Shown: positions 47,227 through 58,899 of the stretch, piece by piece
How positions within the stretch are numbered: the stretch's first letter is position 1
How the letters are laid out: each line of letters starts with the position of its first letter
Origin: Pilaira anomala
Taxonomy: Eukaryota; Mucoromycota; Mucoromycetes; Mucorales; Mucoraceae
Assembly (NCBI GenBank): GCA_025716855.1
Contig: JAIXMQ010000064.1
Location: 62,001 to 126,000, forward strand
DNA length: 64,000 bases
Direction of reading: 5' to 3'
The notes under the pieces: model-generated
Seen by the model: only the letters and a program-made list of their open reading frames with translations
What the model was told of the DNA's origin: nothing
The model's database searches: none
Program-made: the position numbers and the translations under genes

Positions 47227-47783
47227 GTTTATAGAGAGGAAAAAAGGTGAGTTGTTCTTCCAGAGAATAAAAAAAAAAAAAAAAAAAAAAAAAAAAGACG
47301 GATCCCTGGTTCGTTGGCCAATCAGCACCAGATTTCAAAATCCTAACATTTCGGGTGACGTCGATAAAGGAACGGAGATGAGATGAAAGTTAACGTTGTT
47401 TACTATTATAAGCATAAAATGGAAACACATAGTAATAAGAATCTCTGTAATGACGAACCCGTAGAGGGTAATAGTTAAAAGATAAACAGAAATTAGAAGT
47501 CGATAGTGGGATATTAAAAGTTGAAAACCCAGAAACTGGGGAAAAGAAAAAATGTTTGTGTTTGTGGGGGGGAAACGGAGATAAGTTATTATAACCTGAT
47601 GAAATGCATTGATCTCTCAAATGAATAAAAAAAGTATTTAACCAAGAAGTCTTTTGTAATATAAACATAGGATAATAATTGATGGGTTCCTGGATATAGA
47701 ATCGACAGCAATAAGCGTGTATGATTTTTATGTATGAATGTGTATTCGAATCTATTTGGAGGATAAAAAAAGAAAAGTAGATA
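47227..47783. other. Spacer between Ada3 and MICOS genes
   Basis: Upstream of the MICOS gene and 3' of Ada3. A-run at 47270-47296. The minus-strand frame over 47390-47797 has no recognisable protein character. Confidence 0.5.
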
Positions 47784-49837
47784 CTAGCTATCTTCATCGT
47801 ATATAGATCGAGATGGCATGACTAGATTTTTATCTTTGAAAATACCTTCTAAAGCATCAACCCAAGCCTTTCTTTTTCCCATAGCATGCACAGCATGCTC
47901 AGATAATGCAGATTTTTGTGCAGCTGGTGTCTTTCTCTTTTTTGATTTTTGGGTTCTCTGTAATATATATAAAGTTAAGAATATTAAGTTATGTTCAAGT
48001 TATAAAAACTTACAAATCTCTTTAAATAACATTGTTCTACTTGTACATCTAAATTATCTAAAACGTGTCTGTATTGTTCATATTGCAATTGATTATCAAC
48101 AACGTTTAATAACTTTTTCTTTCTGCATTCATTGGTGGTATATTGTTCTTTTAATTCTCTAGAGGCTGATCTTAATTCAGCACATATTTCATCATCTTCT
48201 CTGGTATTCCAATCCATCTTTTTTTTTTTTTTTTTAGTATTTATGATGATGGATAATCATAAATAAAAACGTTATACTTACATCATCTTCACCAAATAAA
48301 CCAGCATATCTTAATTCACTTTTTAATCTTTCTTCAAATTGAGCAATATCATGATATGGCGGCTTCCCCACTGGATCATAGTTATAATAGATATCATCTT
48401 CATCTTCAACAATAGTAATATTATCATCAGGTACTAAACTACTTAATAATCTTTCTGTTAAATTTCCACAAGTGATATCATCTTTGTATAAATGGTCCTC
48501 TGTAATTTGATCAACATATCTTAAATTATCATGAGAACTAGAACTAGTTGCTGGTGAATGAGAACGACTCATGGCAGGTAATTCATCTTCAGACCAAACA
48601 TCAGTATAATGTCTTCCCAATGGTGGTATAATATATGGTTTTTCATCTTGCTCTTTTTCGATTAAATATTCTCGGTCCTCTTCTGCTAATACTTTAAAAT
48701 AAGGCTCAATCGTTGTCCAAAATGTCACAATAGGTATTTGATCTTTTGCCTTGACTCGAACAAAATCTACTTCGTGACTCACGTTATTATGGTTGCTAGG
48801 TCGATTCTTTATATTCTGACTTTGTTTGTTACTATGTCGTATAGGTGTTTCAATCGATTTTTTCTTTTTTGTGTGTGAACCCTTTTTATTTTTTTCATGC
48901 GTCAGATAAAATTTATGTAAATACTTCTTTTTTTTTTTTCTGTACCTGTCCTGATTTTGAATGAGATTTAGAGGATGTTGGTTGTGAATTAGGTTGTACG
49001 TTATCTAATCGTTTAAGTTTAACCAAGTGATGTGATGAACCGGCATCTTTTATGTACAAAAAGAAAAAATAAATAAAGGTGTTGGTTGAGTCTCTCTCTC
49101 CTCTTTTTTTTTTTTAAAAAATATATTTACTTTTAGACGGTATGTCCTCTTCTCTTCTTCTTTTTCTTCGTAATGCTTCCAAAGCACTAAAAAAAAAAAC
49201 ACACGTGTATTAATATAAACCTTAAAAAAATAAAATAAAGCCAAGACTTACAGTTGTCTATCCATTTGGTTCTTATTGAGTGAAGTTGAATGTAAAACGT
49301 CGCAAGACTCATCTAAAGCAAGGGAAAAAAAAAAACAGAATAAATAATAAAAAAAAAGGGGGTGGAGGAGAATAAAAATAAAACGTTTAGATACAAGGTT
49401 GAATCTATTTTACCTGCTGTCTCTTGCTTAATCTGCATTTTTTCCATAATTGCAGGATTAGTTGTCTTTCCAACTTTTCTAGGTTCTTCTTCCACTTTTT
49501 TTATTATTATTATTATTAAAAAAGGTTAAAATATTGAACGAGATGTTTTATAAATTATATATTTGAAAGTACTTGTTTATTTTTGCTTACTTGGTTCTCG
49601 AATTTTGACATTCTTTTTTAAATGAATCAAGTCTCTTTGTAAGTTTCGAGCTCGTTTTTCGGATAGTGGTAAAAGAGCTTCTAAATCGGCTTTGATATTT
49701 AAAAGTTCATGTGGGTCAGGAATAGAACCAAGTGAAGATGCAACACTGGATGAGTTTCTATATTGTCGGTAATGAAGTGCAGTGGCTGCTGAAACTGGTA
49801 CCGGTTGTGTATACCGACGCATTGACTCTGGATTCAT
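47784..49837 (-). CDS. ADA3: Transcriptional adaptor Ada3/Ngg1, SAGA complex subunit, about 507 aa
   Basis: Ada3 belongs to the histone acetyltransferase module (Gcn5-Ada2-Ada3-Sgf29) of SAGA/ADA. Exons 49591-49837, 49414-49494, 49252-49312, 49131-49186, 48946-49046, 48282-48881, 48014-48217 and 47784-47957. The start at 49837 (MNPESMRRYTQPVPVS) is the first ATG in phase. Family features are FWTTIEPYFKVLAEEDREYL, YIIPPLGRHYTDVWSEDELP in the middle and the conserved C-terminal Ada3 domain: DDEICAELRSASRELKEQYT, YEQYRHVLDNLDVQVEQCYL and AVHAMGKRKAWVDALEGIFK. The N-terminal half is spread over five short exons. Confidence 0.9.
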
Positions 49838-50583
49838 AACTGGTTTCAATGAACCATGTAAAAGAAAAGAAGATGAAAAGAAAATATTTATTCGAACTCT
49901 TTTGGGTGCAACGAAAAGTTTAGAATTTAGTCGTCACAATGACTTTTCAAGTTAAATGATTATTTCGATTGAAATAGTATTATTTATGATTGGCTGGCCA
50001 TTCCAGGTAGTGACATTGACGATCAATTTAAATTATTATGTGGAGCATTGGTGTTGTTGTCCGAGAATTTGTTCAAGAATATCGCTGACACTACTGTCGA
50101 AAAAAGAACCATGACAAATGCTTTAAGCGTTGTTGAAAAGATGTCTGTAAATAACATCCTATTACTGAACCATTTCAATTCCACCCAACGAGGAAAGGAT
50201 TTTTTCTCATTTCAACGTATAACAACCTCAACTCAATTGGTACCTGCTTTCATCATTTTCATCCGTTTCTGAGAAAATAAACAAAGTTGGCTGGTTCACT
50301 GACTCAGCTCAGATGTACTAGCAGCATTATCTTACTAATGCCATGAATCATTACACTGTGGGAATTTTCTCCTTCTCCTGAACAGACACGGTCATTTTTA
50401 AACTCACGTAGCGTGCTCATAATTTACAAAGATGAAATGAGGATAATAAGGTTCTGATTACATATCAAATCTAAAATGTGTATTCTCTGGAGCAAGTAGT
50501 CACGGAAAAGAATTGGTGTCCTTTTTATATTTTCCCATCCATTCCTTTTTATTTATTTTATTCCTTTTTCTTTTCACTTTATA
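49838..50583. other. Divergent upstream region with a coding relic
   Basis: Between Ada3 and the dehydrogenase gene. Contains the relic at 49985-50274; the remainder is promoter DNA with CT-rich leader before 50584. Confidence 0.45.
49985..50274 (+). pseudogene. Coding relic, no intact gene
   Basis: One phase reads as protein-like sequence (IIYDWLAIPGSDIDDQFKLL, ALVLLSENLFKNIADTTVEK, MTNALSVVEKMSVNNILLLN) from just after a stop to TGA at 50272-50274, without a start codon, splice sites or a recognisable family. Further fragments in other phases follow. I read it as the remains of a decayed gene or repeat. Confidence 0.35.
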
Positions 50584-51333
50584 ATGTTTCGACCTAGGTT
50601 TATTCATACTTCTAGAACTGTTTTAAATAAAAATTTGACGCCATTAACTCGAGTCAAACATCCTGAATTTAAACGTAATCCATCTTTTGCAAAGGTATAA
50701 ATAAAAAAAAATCAAGATGAAAGGTCTTATTATCTTAATATATATATTTTAGATTGAAAATAAAGACCTTGATTTCTTTAAGACAGTATTAGCTCCCAAT
50801 AATATTTTACATGATTCAAATCCTGATGAAGTTTCATCTAGTTTAATTCCATATAATACAGATTGGTTTAATCTTTATCGAGGATCTTCTTCGTAAGCGA
50901 TAAAATATCTATATAAAAAACGGCAAAAAGATTTACATTGTTTTATTTTAAGGTTATGCTTATTTCCTACATCAACAGATCAAGTATCACAAATTTTAAA
51001 ATATTGTAATCAAAATAGATTAGCAGTGGTAGCACAAGGAGGAAGAACAGGTGTAAGTGGTGGAGCTAGTCCTGTATTTGATGAGATTATTGTGAATACC
51101 TCAAAGATGAATAAGGTTAGACACTTTGATGCTGTTTCGGGTGTAGCTGTTGTAGATGCAGGTGTCATTTTAGAGGCTTTAGATCAATTTTTAGAGCCCA
51201 AAGGATATACTGTACCTTTAGATTTAGGTGCAAAAGGTTCATGTCAAATTGGTGGCAATGTTAGTACAAACGCTGGTGGTTTAAGATTAATGAAGTTTGG
51301 TAACCTTCATGGTAATGTTCTTGGTTTAGAAGT

Positions 51334-51368
<35 letters not shown>

Positions 51369-52637
51369 GATTGAATTTATTTGATTGGTTATGACTCCTT
51401 AACTCTATTATTTTAAGGTTTTACCAGACGGTACTGTCCTGGAAAATTTATCTACATTAAGAAAAGATAATACAGGTTATGATTTAAAACAATTATTTAT
51501 TGGGGCAGAAGGTACATTAGGTTTAATTACTGGTATTTCATTATTAACTCCAAGAAGACCCAAAGTATGTGACATGTACGGAAATGTAATAAAACATATA
51601 ATTAACACACTTATTTAGGCTGTTAATGTAGCAATGGTAGCACTTGATTCATTTGAAGCTGTTCAAGAGGCTTTTGTTATGGCAAAAGAAGATTTATCTG
51701 AAATTCTGTCAGGTAAAATTGTTACTTTATAATTACATAAATAGAAATGGCCACGATTTTAACAATTTTCAGCTTTTGAGTTTTGGGATCATGATTCGGT
51801 TGGCGTTGTGAAACGAGAAATGATGCAAGACACAAGCTATCCTATCCAAGGAAAGCACGCATTTTACGCTTTACTTGAAACTCAAGGAAGTAAACAAGAG
51901 CATGACCAAGAGGTAAATATGTATATATATATATATTGTTTATACATGTCTATTCACTGTATATATATAAAAAAAGAAACTCGATAGTTATTTAGGTAGA
52001 TTATTAGAAAGCGGCGTAGCCATGGATGGCGTAATGGCACAGGATGCTAAACAAATAAATACGCTTTGGTCCTGGCGCGAAAAGATTCCAGAGTCTATCT
52101 CTAAAAGTGGCACTGCCATGACGTATGATGTTGCTATGGAAGTACCTCTTCTTTACAAGTTAGTAGAAGATGCCAAAGCTCATTTTGGACACAAAGGATT
52201 GTTAGGTCCTGGAAAGCTTTATTCTAACTTGTTAGGATTTGGTCATGTTGGAGATGGTGTATGTTAATAATGACAATAATAATAGGATCATATGCTAAAA
52301 CATTTATTATATAACAGAATTTACATATTATGGCCAACTTGGATGGATTTGATCACGACAGTCAAGAAGCTATGGATGAATTTGTTTTTGATTGGACAAG
52401 TAAGTGTTTGTTATTGTATGGTTAGATTTTTTTTATTATTATTTATTTATGTAATGCATATATATTATTTTAGTGAGACATAATGGTTCGATTACAGCAG
52501 AACATGGTGTTGGTGTATCTAAAGTAAATTATATGAATAGAGCAAAATCAAAGGTTCAACTCGATTTAATGAAAACACTCAAAAATGCAATTGATCCTAA
52601 TGGTATTATGAACCCATACAAAGTTATTCCTGAATAA
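50584..52637 (+). CDS. D-2-hydroxyglutarate dehydrogenase (Dld2/D2HGDH type), 513 aa
   Basis: FAD flavoprotein of the mitochondrial matrix that oxidises D-2-hydroxyglutarate (and D-lactate) to the keto acid. Exons 50584-50694, 50753-50892, 50953-51334, 51418-51564, 51619-51712, 51773-51912, 51977-52258, 52318-52399 and 52474-52637. The N-terminus [17 protein letters not shown] is a mitochondrial presequence. The FAD-binding part has [20 protein letters not shown] and [20 protein letters not shown]. The C-terminal substrate and metal part has [20 protein letters not shown] and [21 protein letters not shown] poly-A run of about 30 bases lies in intron 3. The stop lies 51 bp from the stop of the convergent Rho gene. 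Confidence 0.93.
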
Positions 52638-52688
52638 ATAAATATATTTATATGTGTGTGTATATATTTTTTATTTGATTACATACTA

Positions 52689-53373
52689 TCATAAGCAAAT
52701 ACATCGTCCTCGTCCTTTATGACTTTTTTTTTCTATATATTCACAAGCAGACCTCGCTGCTACATCAAACACTTTTTTCACCCCTTCATTTAATTTCGCT
52801 GAACATTCAACATATTTTTGAGCCCCAATATGAATCGCAGCAGCAAATCCCTCGTCAAAAGAAACAGGCTTTTGTGCTATCTTTCCCAACTCGTCAATCG
52901 TCTTTTTGTCACTTCTTAAATCAGTTTTACACCCAACCAATACAATTGGTACTCCATAAGCATGATTATTTAACTCTTCAATCCACTATTTTTTTTTTAT
53001 ATATATACGCAGATCAATTATTATCCTATACACATATATGTGTACCATACTTAATTATATTACCTTTTCTTGTACATTATCGAGTGAATCAGGTGAATCA
53101 ATAGCAAAGCATAAAAGTATTACATGTGACCCCGGGTATGACAAGGGGCGTAGACGATCATAATCTTCTTGACCTATGTATTGTATGAATATGTATATAA
53201 ATAACGTGTAATAATAGTAATATATAATGTTATCTTACATACCTGCTGTGTCCCATAAAGCTAACGCTATTTCCTTATTGTCTACTGTAACTGTATAAAC
53301 AGAACTATAAAATACGGTTGGAATATATTTCTATGATAGATATTAAATGTGAGAAAAAAAATTTATATGTATG

Positions 53374-53409
<36 letters not shown>

Positions 53410-53539
53410 ATTTGCATACAGATCATACTTCAGGAAATTCATCCTCTGTGAGTACAGCTAAAAGACTTGTTTTGCCACAAGCACCGTCACCTACAACAAC
53501 TAACTTGCATCGTTTTGATAATTTAGAAGGTTTACCCAT
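52689..53539 (-). CDS. Rho-family small GTPase, 201 aa
   Basis: Membrane-anchored switch controlling actin, polarity or wall synthesis. Exons 53429-53539, 53243-53330, 53064-53173 and 52689-52985. G boxes: P-loop GDGACGKTS, switch [28 protein letters not shown] (NKxD variant TKxD-like) and ECSAK. The Rho insert is present. The C-terminus ends in a basic stretch and the CAAX box CICL, predicting geranylgeranylation. The effector loop reads [16 protein letters not shown] instead of the usual PTVFENYVADIEVDGK, so partner choice may differ from Rho1 or Cdc42. Close to Rho1/Rho3 overall; exact orthology unclear. Confidence 0.92.
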
Positions 53540-53891
53540 ATTTTAATATTTTATTTTAGATAAAAGAAAGAATGAGAAAAGAGGGGGAAAAAAAGGAAAA
53601 AGGTTACTTTATAAATAAATAAAACATCACTTTTTTTTTTAAAGTAGTCATATCAACCAGCTGACAAGTTTAAACAAAGTTGGCTTTCTGCTATAAAAAG
53701 CAAATTGACATCTAAATCCGAGTAACCCAATGAATACATCCAACTACAAGAACTCGGGTCCGGAAAAACTGATAATGCTGGTAAGTTGAAGCCAATTAGG
53801 ATAGTAGCACAACAAGTATTGTTACTACTTCTTGCGCAGTTAAATCTTCTCACCACTTTAACAACATTATATTCATCACGTGCCCTGATTG

Positions 53892-53930
<39 letters not shown>

Positions 53931-53960
53931 TTCTTTCTTTTTTCTCTATAAACATTCAAT
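53540..53960. other. Spacer, divergent promoters
   Basis: Shared upstream region of the Rho gene and the hypothetical gene at 53961; includes GGGTCCGGA near 53757 and a T-run of about 35 bases ending near 53929. Confidence 0.5.
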
Positions 53961-54869
53961 ATGAGTAAATGGGAATTTATTGCACCAAAGTTTTGGGATC
54001 TATCTGAATCGATTATTCAAAATAGACCAAACGATTCCTGGTTTAGTAAGGAATTATTTTCTATATTGAAGACATTATCAAGTAACAAAATTCTTTTTTT
54101 GTTAGACGAAACGAATACTTCTACACCTTCTTTTCCAAAAAAACGTAAACTAAGAACCAAATTCGATCATCGCAATCTCTCTTTTAAAGCAACCAGTAAT
54201 TTAGAGGAAACTGTTCATGATCGACTTGCAAGAGAAAGTACTATTTCCTTCTCTCGAAAGATGAACCCAACTCACAAACGTTTCTTTATTGAACATGACC
54301 CACAACCAGAACCGATAAAAGATACAACAACCGAGCGTATTGCGCGTTTAGAAAATGCTCATAAACCAATTATACCACGAAAGCGTCTAAAGTTACGATC
54401 CACTCGGACTACAGAGCCTTCAAAATTACAACAAGCTGCAGAACTTTTAATGCCACCACAGACTGCGAAACCATCACAACCAGCTGGACCTTCGAAACCA
54501 CAACAACACGCAGCGGAAAAATCGAAATTACAACAGCAACAACAAAAACAAGCAGCGGAAATTTCGAAACCACAGCAAGCACTATACAAAGAAATGCAAA
54601 ATGAAACACCTATTAACCAAGAAAAGAGACAAATTGTTGTGGATTTCTTTAACAACTTGATAGCTGAAAATCGACGTAAAGAATTGAAAACCGTTCATAA
54701 TTATTTCGAAAATTTAAAGCAAAAGAACAAACTATTATACGAAAACAAAAAGATGGAGAAAAGAAAGGAGATAGAGCAGGAAACTATTGAAGTGTGTGAT
54801 TTTAGATTAATAAGTAAGCGAGTCATTCCACCAATTTTATTTCAAAATAAAAGACCTCGTCTTGAATAG
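53961..54869 (+). CDS. Hypothetical protein, 302 aa, weakly TPX2-like start
   Basis: Single exon. It starts MSKWEFIAPKFWDLSESIIQ and DSWFSKELF, faintly like the start of spindle-assembly TPX2 proteins (aromatic-APxFxDF ... WF). A basic middle (PKKRKLRTKFDHRN, IPRKRLKLRS) contains likely nuclear localisation signals. Then comes a Gln/Ala/Pro/Lys-rich stretch with repeated SKPQQ-type units (about residues 150-215), and a helical C-terminus (FFNNLIAENRRKELKTVHNY, QKNKLLYENKKMEKRKEIEQ). The TPX2 idea is only a weak resemblance; the safe statement is a basic, probably nuclear or microtubule-associated protein. Confidence 0.7.
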   Translation: MSKWEFIAPKFWDLSESIIQNRPNDSWFSKELFSILKTLSSNKILFLLDETNTSTPSFPKKRKLRTKFDHRNLSFKATSNLEETVHDRLARESTISFSRKMNPTHKRFFIEHDPQPEPIKDTTTERIARLENAHKPIIPRKRLKLRSTRTTEPSKLQQAAELLMPPQTAKPSQPAGPSKPQQHAAEKSKLQQQQQKQAAEISKPQQALYKEMQNETPINQEKRQIVVDFFNNLIAENRRKELKTVHNYFENLKQKNKLLYENKKMEKRKEIEQETIEVCDFRLISKRVIPPILFQNKRPRLE

Positions 54870-55509
54870 TAGAATCCATAAGTTGATGAGCTCTTATGTG
54901 TAAATAAAAAAATATAATAACTATTTATGAATTTGTGAGCTACTACAACTACTTTCATCGTTGTAGTTATTGAAAATCACAATGTTAAAAAAAAAATAGA
55001 AATAAATGCTTAAACAATTAATAACCATGTTATGATTTATGTATCAGTTTTTAGTATCAAGTATTTCAGAGGTATGCAAGTACCGCAAGTATTAGAAGAA
55101 AGCTGGAATACAATGTTTTCTTATTTAGTATGCTGCTATTACATATACAGTGCTTTAACTACTAAAAAATCTGAGTATTGCATTAACTCAATCTATAAAG
55201 TGAGCAATAATAAGATTTAGATAGGTCGTAAGTTTACCAGTACTCACCCAGAATGATCTTATGGAAATCCTCGACATTGTAGATAGATAGTATGGATGCT
55301 ATGAAAAGCTTCTATTTCAATAATAGGATAATCACTTTAAAAATCTGGTTTTAAAGTAAAAATGAGAAAAAAAGGTGTTGCATGAAGTACACGTGATGAA
55401 TTTTGAGTTACCGGTAGTGCAAAGTTTATTTTTTTATATGTTGGATATCCCGGCACGTAATTTTCAAATCTTCTTTTTCCTTTCTTTCACTGTTTTCTGA
55501 AAAAATAAA
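54870..55509. other. Spacer
   Basis: AT-rich; the 62-codon frame at 55032 has no protein character. Holds the promoter of the hydrolase gene. Confidence 0.5.
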
Positions 55510-56598
55510 ATGTCTTTGCCTTTCAAAACCTATACTTTTGATCCTGAGACCGATAAAAAAATTCCTGGTGCTGCCATTATTGTAAGGAAATAGATATAAT
55601 TAAATAAAATAACTCTATACTAACATATCAGCATATGTATGTAGGTCTTTCAAGAATGGTGGGGTGTCAATGATGTGATTAAGAATCACGCTCAAAGAAT
55701 TGCTAATAAAACAGGCGCTCGTACCGTTGTTCCTGATGTCTATAAGGGAAAGATTGGATTAACTGCAGAGGTTTGTTATTTTTTTCATAGATTCTCTTTT
55801 TTTTTTTTTTTTCAGGGGATTACAAATCATCTAAAAAAAACACGAAAATATTAGGAAGCTAGTCATTTAATGTCCAACCTTGATTGGGATGTTGCTATTG
55901 GAGAAATGGAGTTGTTAGTTACACAATTAAGAGAAGAGGGCTACACGTAAGTTTGAAAGTAATTTATGTAAGTTAGTAAATATACTCATACTTTTTTTTT
56001 ATACATATATCTCTTAGCTCCATTGGCGCCATTGGTTTTTGTATGGGTGGTGGTCTTACACTTGCTTTAGCTTCTCATGCCGAAAAGATTGGTAAGCCTA
56101 TTCAAGTAGCCATTTCTTGTTATGGTACTGCACCTGCTTCATTTGATGTCACAAACCTTAAGCATACTGCTGTACAAGGCCATTTTGGTGGCAAGGTAAA
56201 AAAAAAAGAAAAAGTCATTTCGGAACTTCAAAAAACAGGTTTCTTTTTACTAAACAAATATGCATTAATAGGATAATGTTGCCGGGTTTAGTGATCCTCC
56301 TTCAGGTAAGCTTTATAGAGGCTATAGACTGATGAATAAGAATTAGTTTTAACTTTTTTTTTCGTAAATAGCTGAAAAGTTGGAAAAAGAAATCCAAACT
56401 GCTATTGATCCTATTATCTACCATTACCCTGAACAAGGTCATGCTTTCTTAAATGATGATGACTGGAGTGCTATCAAGCGTAAGGAGTTAAATTTTGTTG
56501 AAAAGGATATTGAGCCTATTTCTGCTGAACAAGCTGTTCGTGATCAAGCTTGGGAAAGAATCTCTAGCTACTTTATCAAGCATTTGAACAAGAAATAA
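55510..56598 (+). CDS. Dienelactone hydrolase family protein, 242 aa
   Basis: Alpha/beta-hydrolase, usually cytosolic. Exons 55510-55581, 55645-55770, 55855-55946, 56018-56195, 56272-56305 (34 nt) and 56372-56598. VFQEWWGVNDVIKNHAQRIA is the typical early block, GFCMGGGLTLALA supplies the cysteine nucleophile, and YHYPEQGHAFLNDDD contains the catalytic His. The Asp of the triad probably lies in GKDNVAGFSDPPS. The natural substrate in fungi is unknown. Confidence 0.93.
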
Positions 56599-56681
56599 GG
56601 CGTGACTGTCCATTCTAACTACCTATTTCAAATAAAAAACTTTCCTTTATCGTTTACTTTTTTTTTGCCTTGTTACATATT

Positions 56682-57340
56682 ATGGAGACAGTGAAGCAAG
56701 ATATCCCAAAGAAAGCAGTCCGTGCTTTAAGAGCTCGTCTTCATGTTGTTAAAAAGCATTTAGAACCTATCTTTGAGAAACCTCTTAATGAGATCTACTC
56801 AAAATTACCTCTCTCTGAACGTTATGAATTGGAAGTTCTTTTAACTTACAGTTTGAACACTTTATATTATAGTATGTACCTTCAACATTTCGACTAAAAT
56901 GGCTGTAGCAAAGAATTAACATGACTTGTTTTGTAGTTTATTTAAGAACACAAGGATCCGATCCCAACAACCATGATGTCATGAAGGAATTGGTAAGAAA
57001 AAGAATTTACTTTATTAAATCGATCTAACTTGGAATATAGGTTCGTGTACAAACATATATCAAAAAGTTAAAGAAAGTCCAAGGAAAAGAAGATAAACGT
57101 AAGTTGATTACAAAATACGATTTTTTTTTGACATTATACTAATTTATATCAACAGCAACAATGAAGGTAGATACAGATGCAGCAGCCAGATTTATTAAAG
57201 CAGCTATCAAAGAAGATAAAGAAAATACCGAAAAAGAAGCGAATGAACACAAGAGAAAATTAGAGGAAATTGTGATTGATTCTTCCTCTTCAGAAGATGA
57301 AGCACCACCACCCAAAAAGAAGAAGAGATCGAGAAATTAA
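56682..57340 (+). CDS. C1D/Lrp1/Rrp47, nuclear exosome cofactor, 162 aa
   Basis: Partner of the nuclear exosome nuclease Rrp6, required for 3' trimming of rRNA and snoRNA. Exons 56682-56871, 56937-56992, 57041-57098 and 57156-57340. The Sas10/C1D helical domain covers residues about 5-100 (VRALRARLHVVKKHLEPIFE, RYELEVLLTYSLNTLYYIYL, RTQGSDPNNHDVMKELVRVQ, YIKKLKKVQGK). The C-terminal tail is charged and ends in the basic RNA-binding run PPPKKKKRSRN after a phospho-acceptor-like SSSSEDE. Length is as in yeast Lrp1 (184). It follows the hydrolase gene by only 83 bp on the same strand. Confidence 0.92.
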
Positions 57341-58108
57341 AGTTTTTTCTTTATACATTAAATAAAAAGCGCAGTTGTTGTGTGTTTACATCTATACTTT
57401 TATTAGAAATTATTGGTAACAATTGAAAATTCCGTTCAAAAAAAATAGACATACAGTAAAAGTTCGAACAAAAATAGTTTGAATAAAAAAAAAAAAAAAA
57501 GAGCTTACGTTTAATTGAAAATACAAGAAAAGTTACATAAATAAAAATATTAGTTAAACTTACAACTAATGCATTAACAAGGAGGAGCGATAATCCCTCC
57601 GGAATATTTTTTTTTTTTTGTTGTTGCGAGTGTTGTTTGTAGCTAGAGCGGGGACTTGCCAGAGCAATTGTTGGAAGAGGCAAAAGACACGGGAGTTACG
57701 GCTCCGTGGAGAGGAGGGAGGGACAAAGAAAAAGAAAGCTTGGAAATAGTTTTGATGATATGTATTGTTTTGCCAGAATAAGTATAGTATAAATGTAAAG
57801 AAATAAAAGTCAAGTAAAATTTATGGAGAGTATTTATAACAATTTTTATCTCTTCTATTAATCTAACAACTCTTTGTCTTATTTTTTATTGATCCAATTT
57901 TGTTCATGAGAAGTGGGAAAGAGAAGAAAATATTATAATGATTATTTCTATTATTAGTCTAATAACCCGTTGTATTTTTTTGAAACTGGAAGGAGAAGGT
58001 GAAAAAGTGAAAAATTGGAAATTACCTTTAATCCTTTCACCGATTGTATATATGATAACTGGGAGAAAGAGAGAGAGAGGGAGAGAGGGAGGGAAAAAGG
58101 GTATATTC
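57341..58108. other. Spacer with a GC-richer patch
   Basis: Between two convergent genes. At about 57585-57730 the DNA is clearly less AT-rich and on the minus strand has a short frame ending at a good donor (GTT|GTAAGT), but no start codon or partner exon. A purine-rich stretch follows at 58060-58100. Confidence 0.45.
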
Positions 58109-58851
58109 TTATTGTAATTGATTTTTACGATTCGAGAAAAAGTGTTTACCCATTTCATAACTGGAGATCATAATTGCACAAGCAGGTGCGACTTTGACAG
58201 CTCTAGGAACAACACCACGGAAAAATCCAATTGCGCCATCTTTTGCCATGATATTTTTTAAAATTCGTCCTACTCTAGCCTCTATATTTATATTTTGTTA
58301 ATACCAAATATGAATAGAAATATATATACACATAAAGGACTTACCTTCAGCATCAGAACTCACTTGACGACGAGTCTTTACAACATCAAAAGGTGTGGTA
58401 ACAACAGCAGCAATCTAATTTGATAGTGTTAGACATAAGTAACATTTTTTCATGCATTTGGTGTTTTTTACCATGCCAGAAGAAGCACCAGCAATAAATG
58501 AAGTTTGAAAATGTGATAAATCTTCTCTCTCTGATAAATTATGTTTGATTTTTTCATAGCCCATCCAATAAATTCCAGAAAATGGAACATCTCTCAGCAT
58601 AGTAGGAAGTAATCCTCGCCATAATGCTTGTGGTCCTTCTAATTGGACCATTCTAGATACACCCTTCCAAACATCTTATTTGTTATATTAGTAATTTGTC
58701 TTTTCCATGAATTCAACTCATTTTATATATATATATTACCTCCAAATCCATTTATACCTTCGGCTGATTGCATACGTGTTCTAAAGAGCTCTAATGGTGA
58801 TACAACCAGTGCAGACATGGCTAATGAAATAAGCGTAAGTGACACATCATT

Positions 58852-58899
<48 letters not shown>

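Noticed and set aside
54359..54655. Cys-rich antisense frame
   Set aside because: Produced by the CAA/GCA repeats of the hypothetical gene on the other strand.
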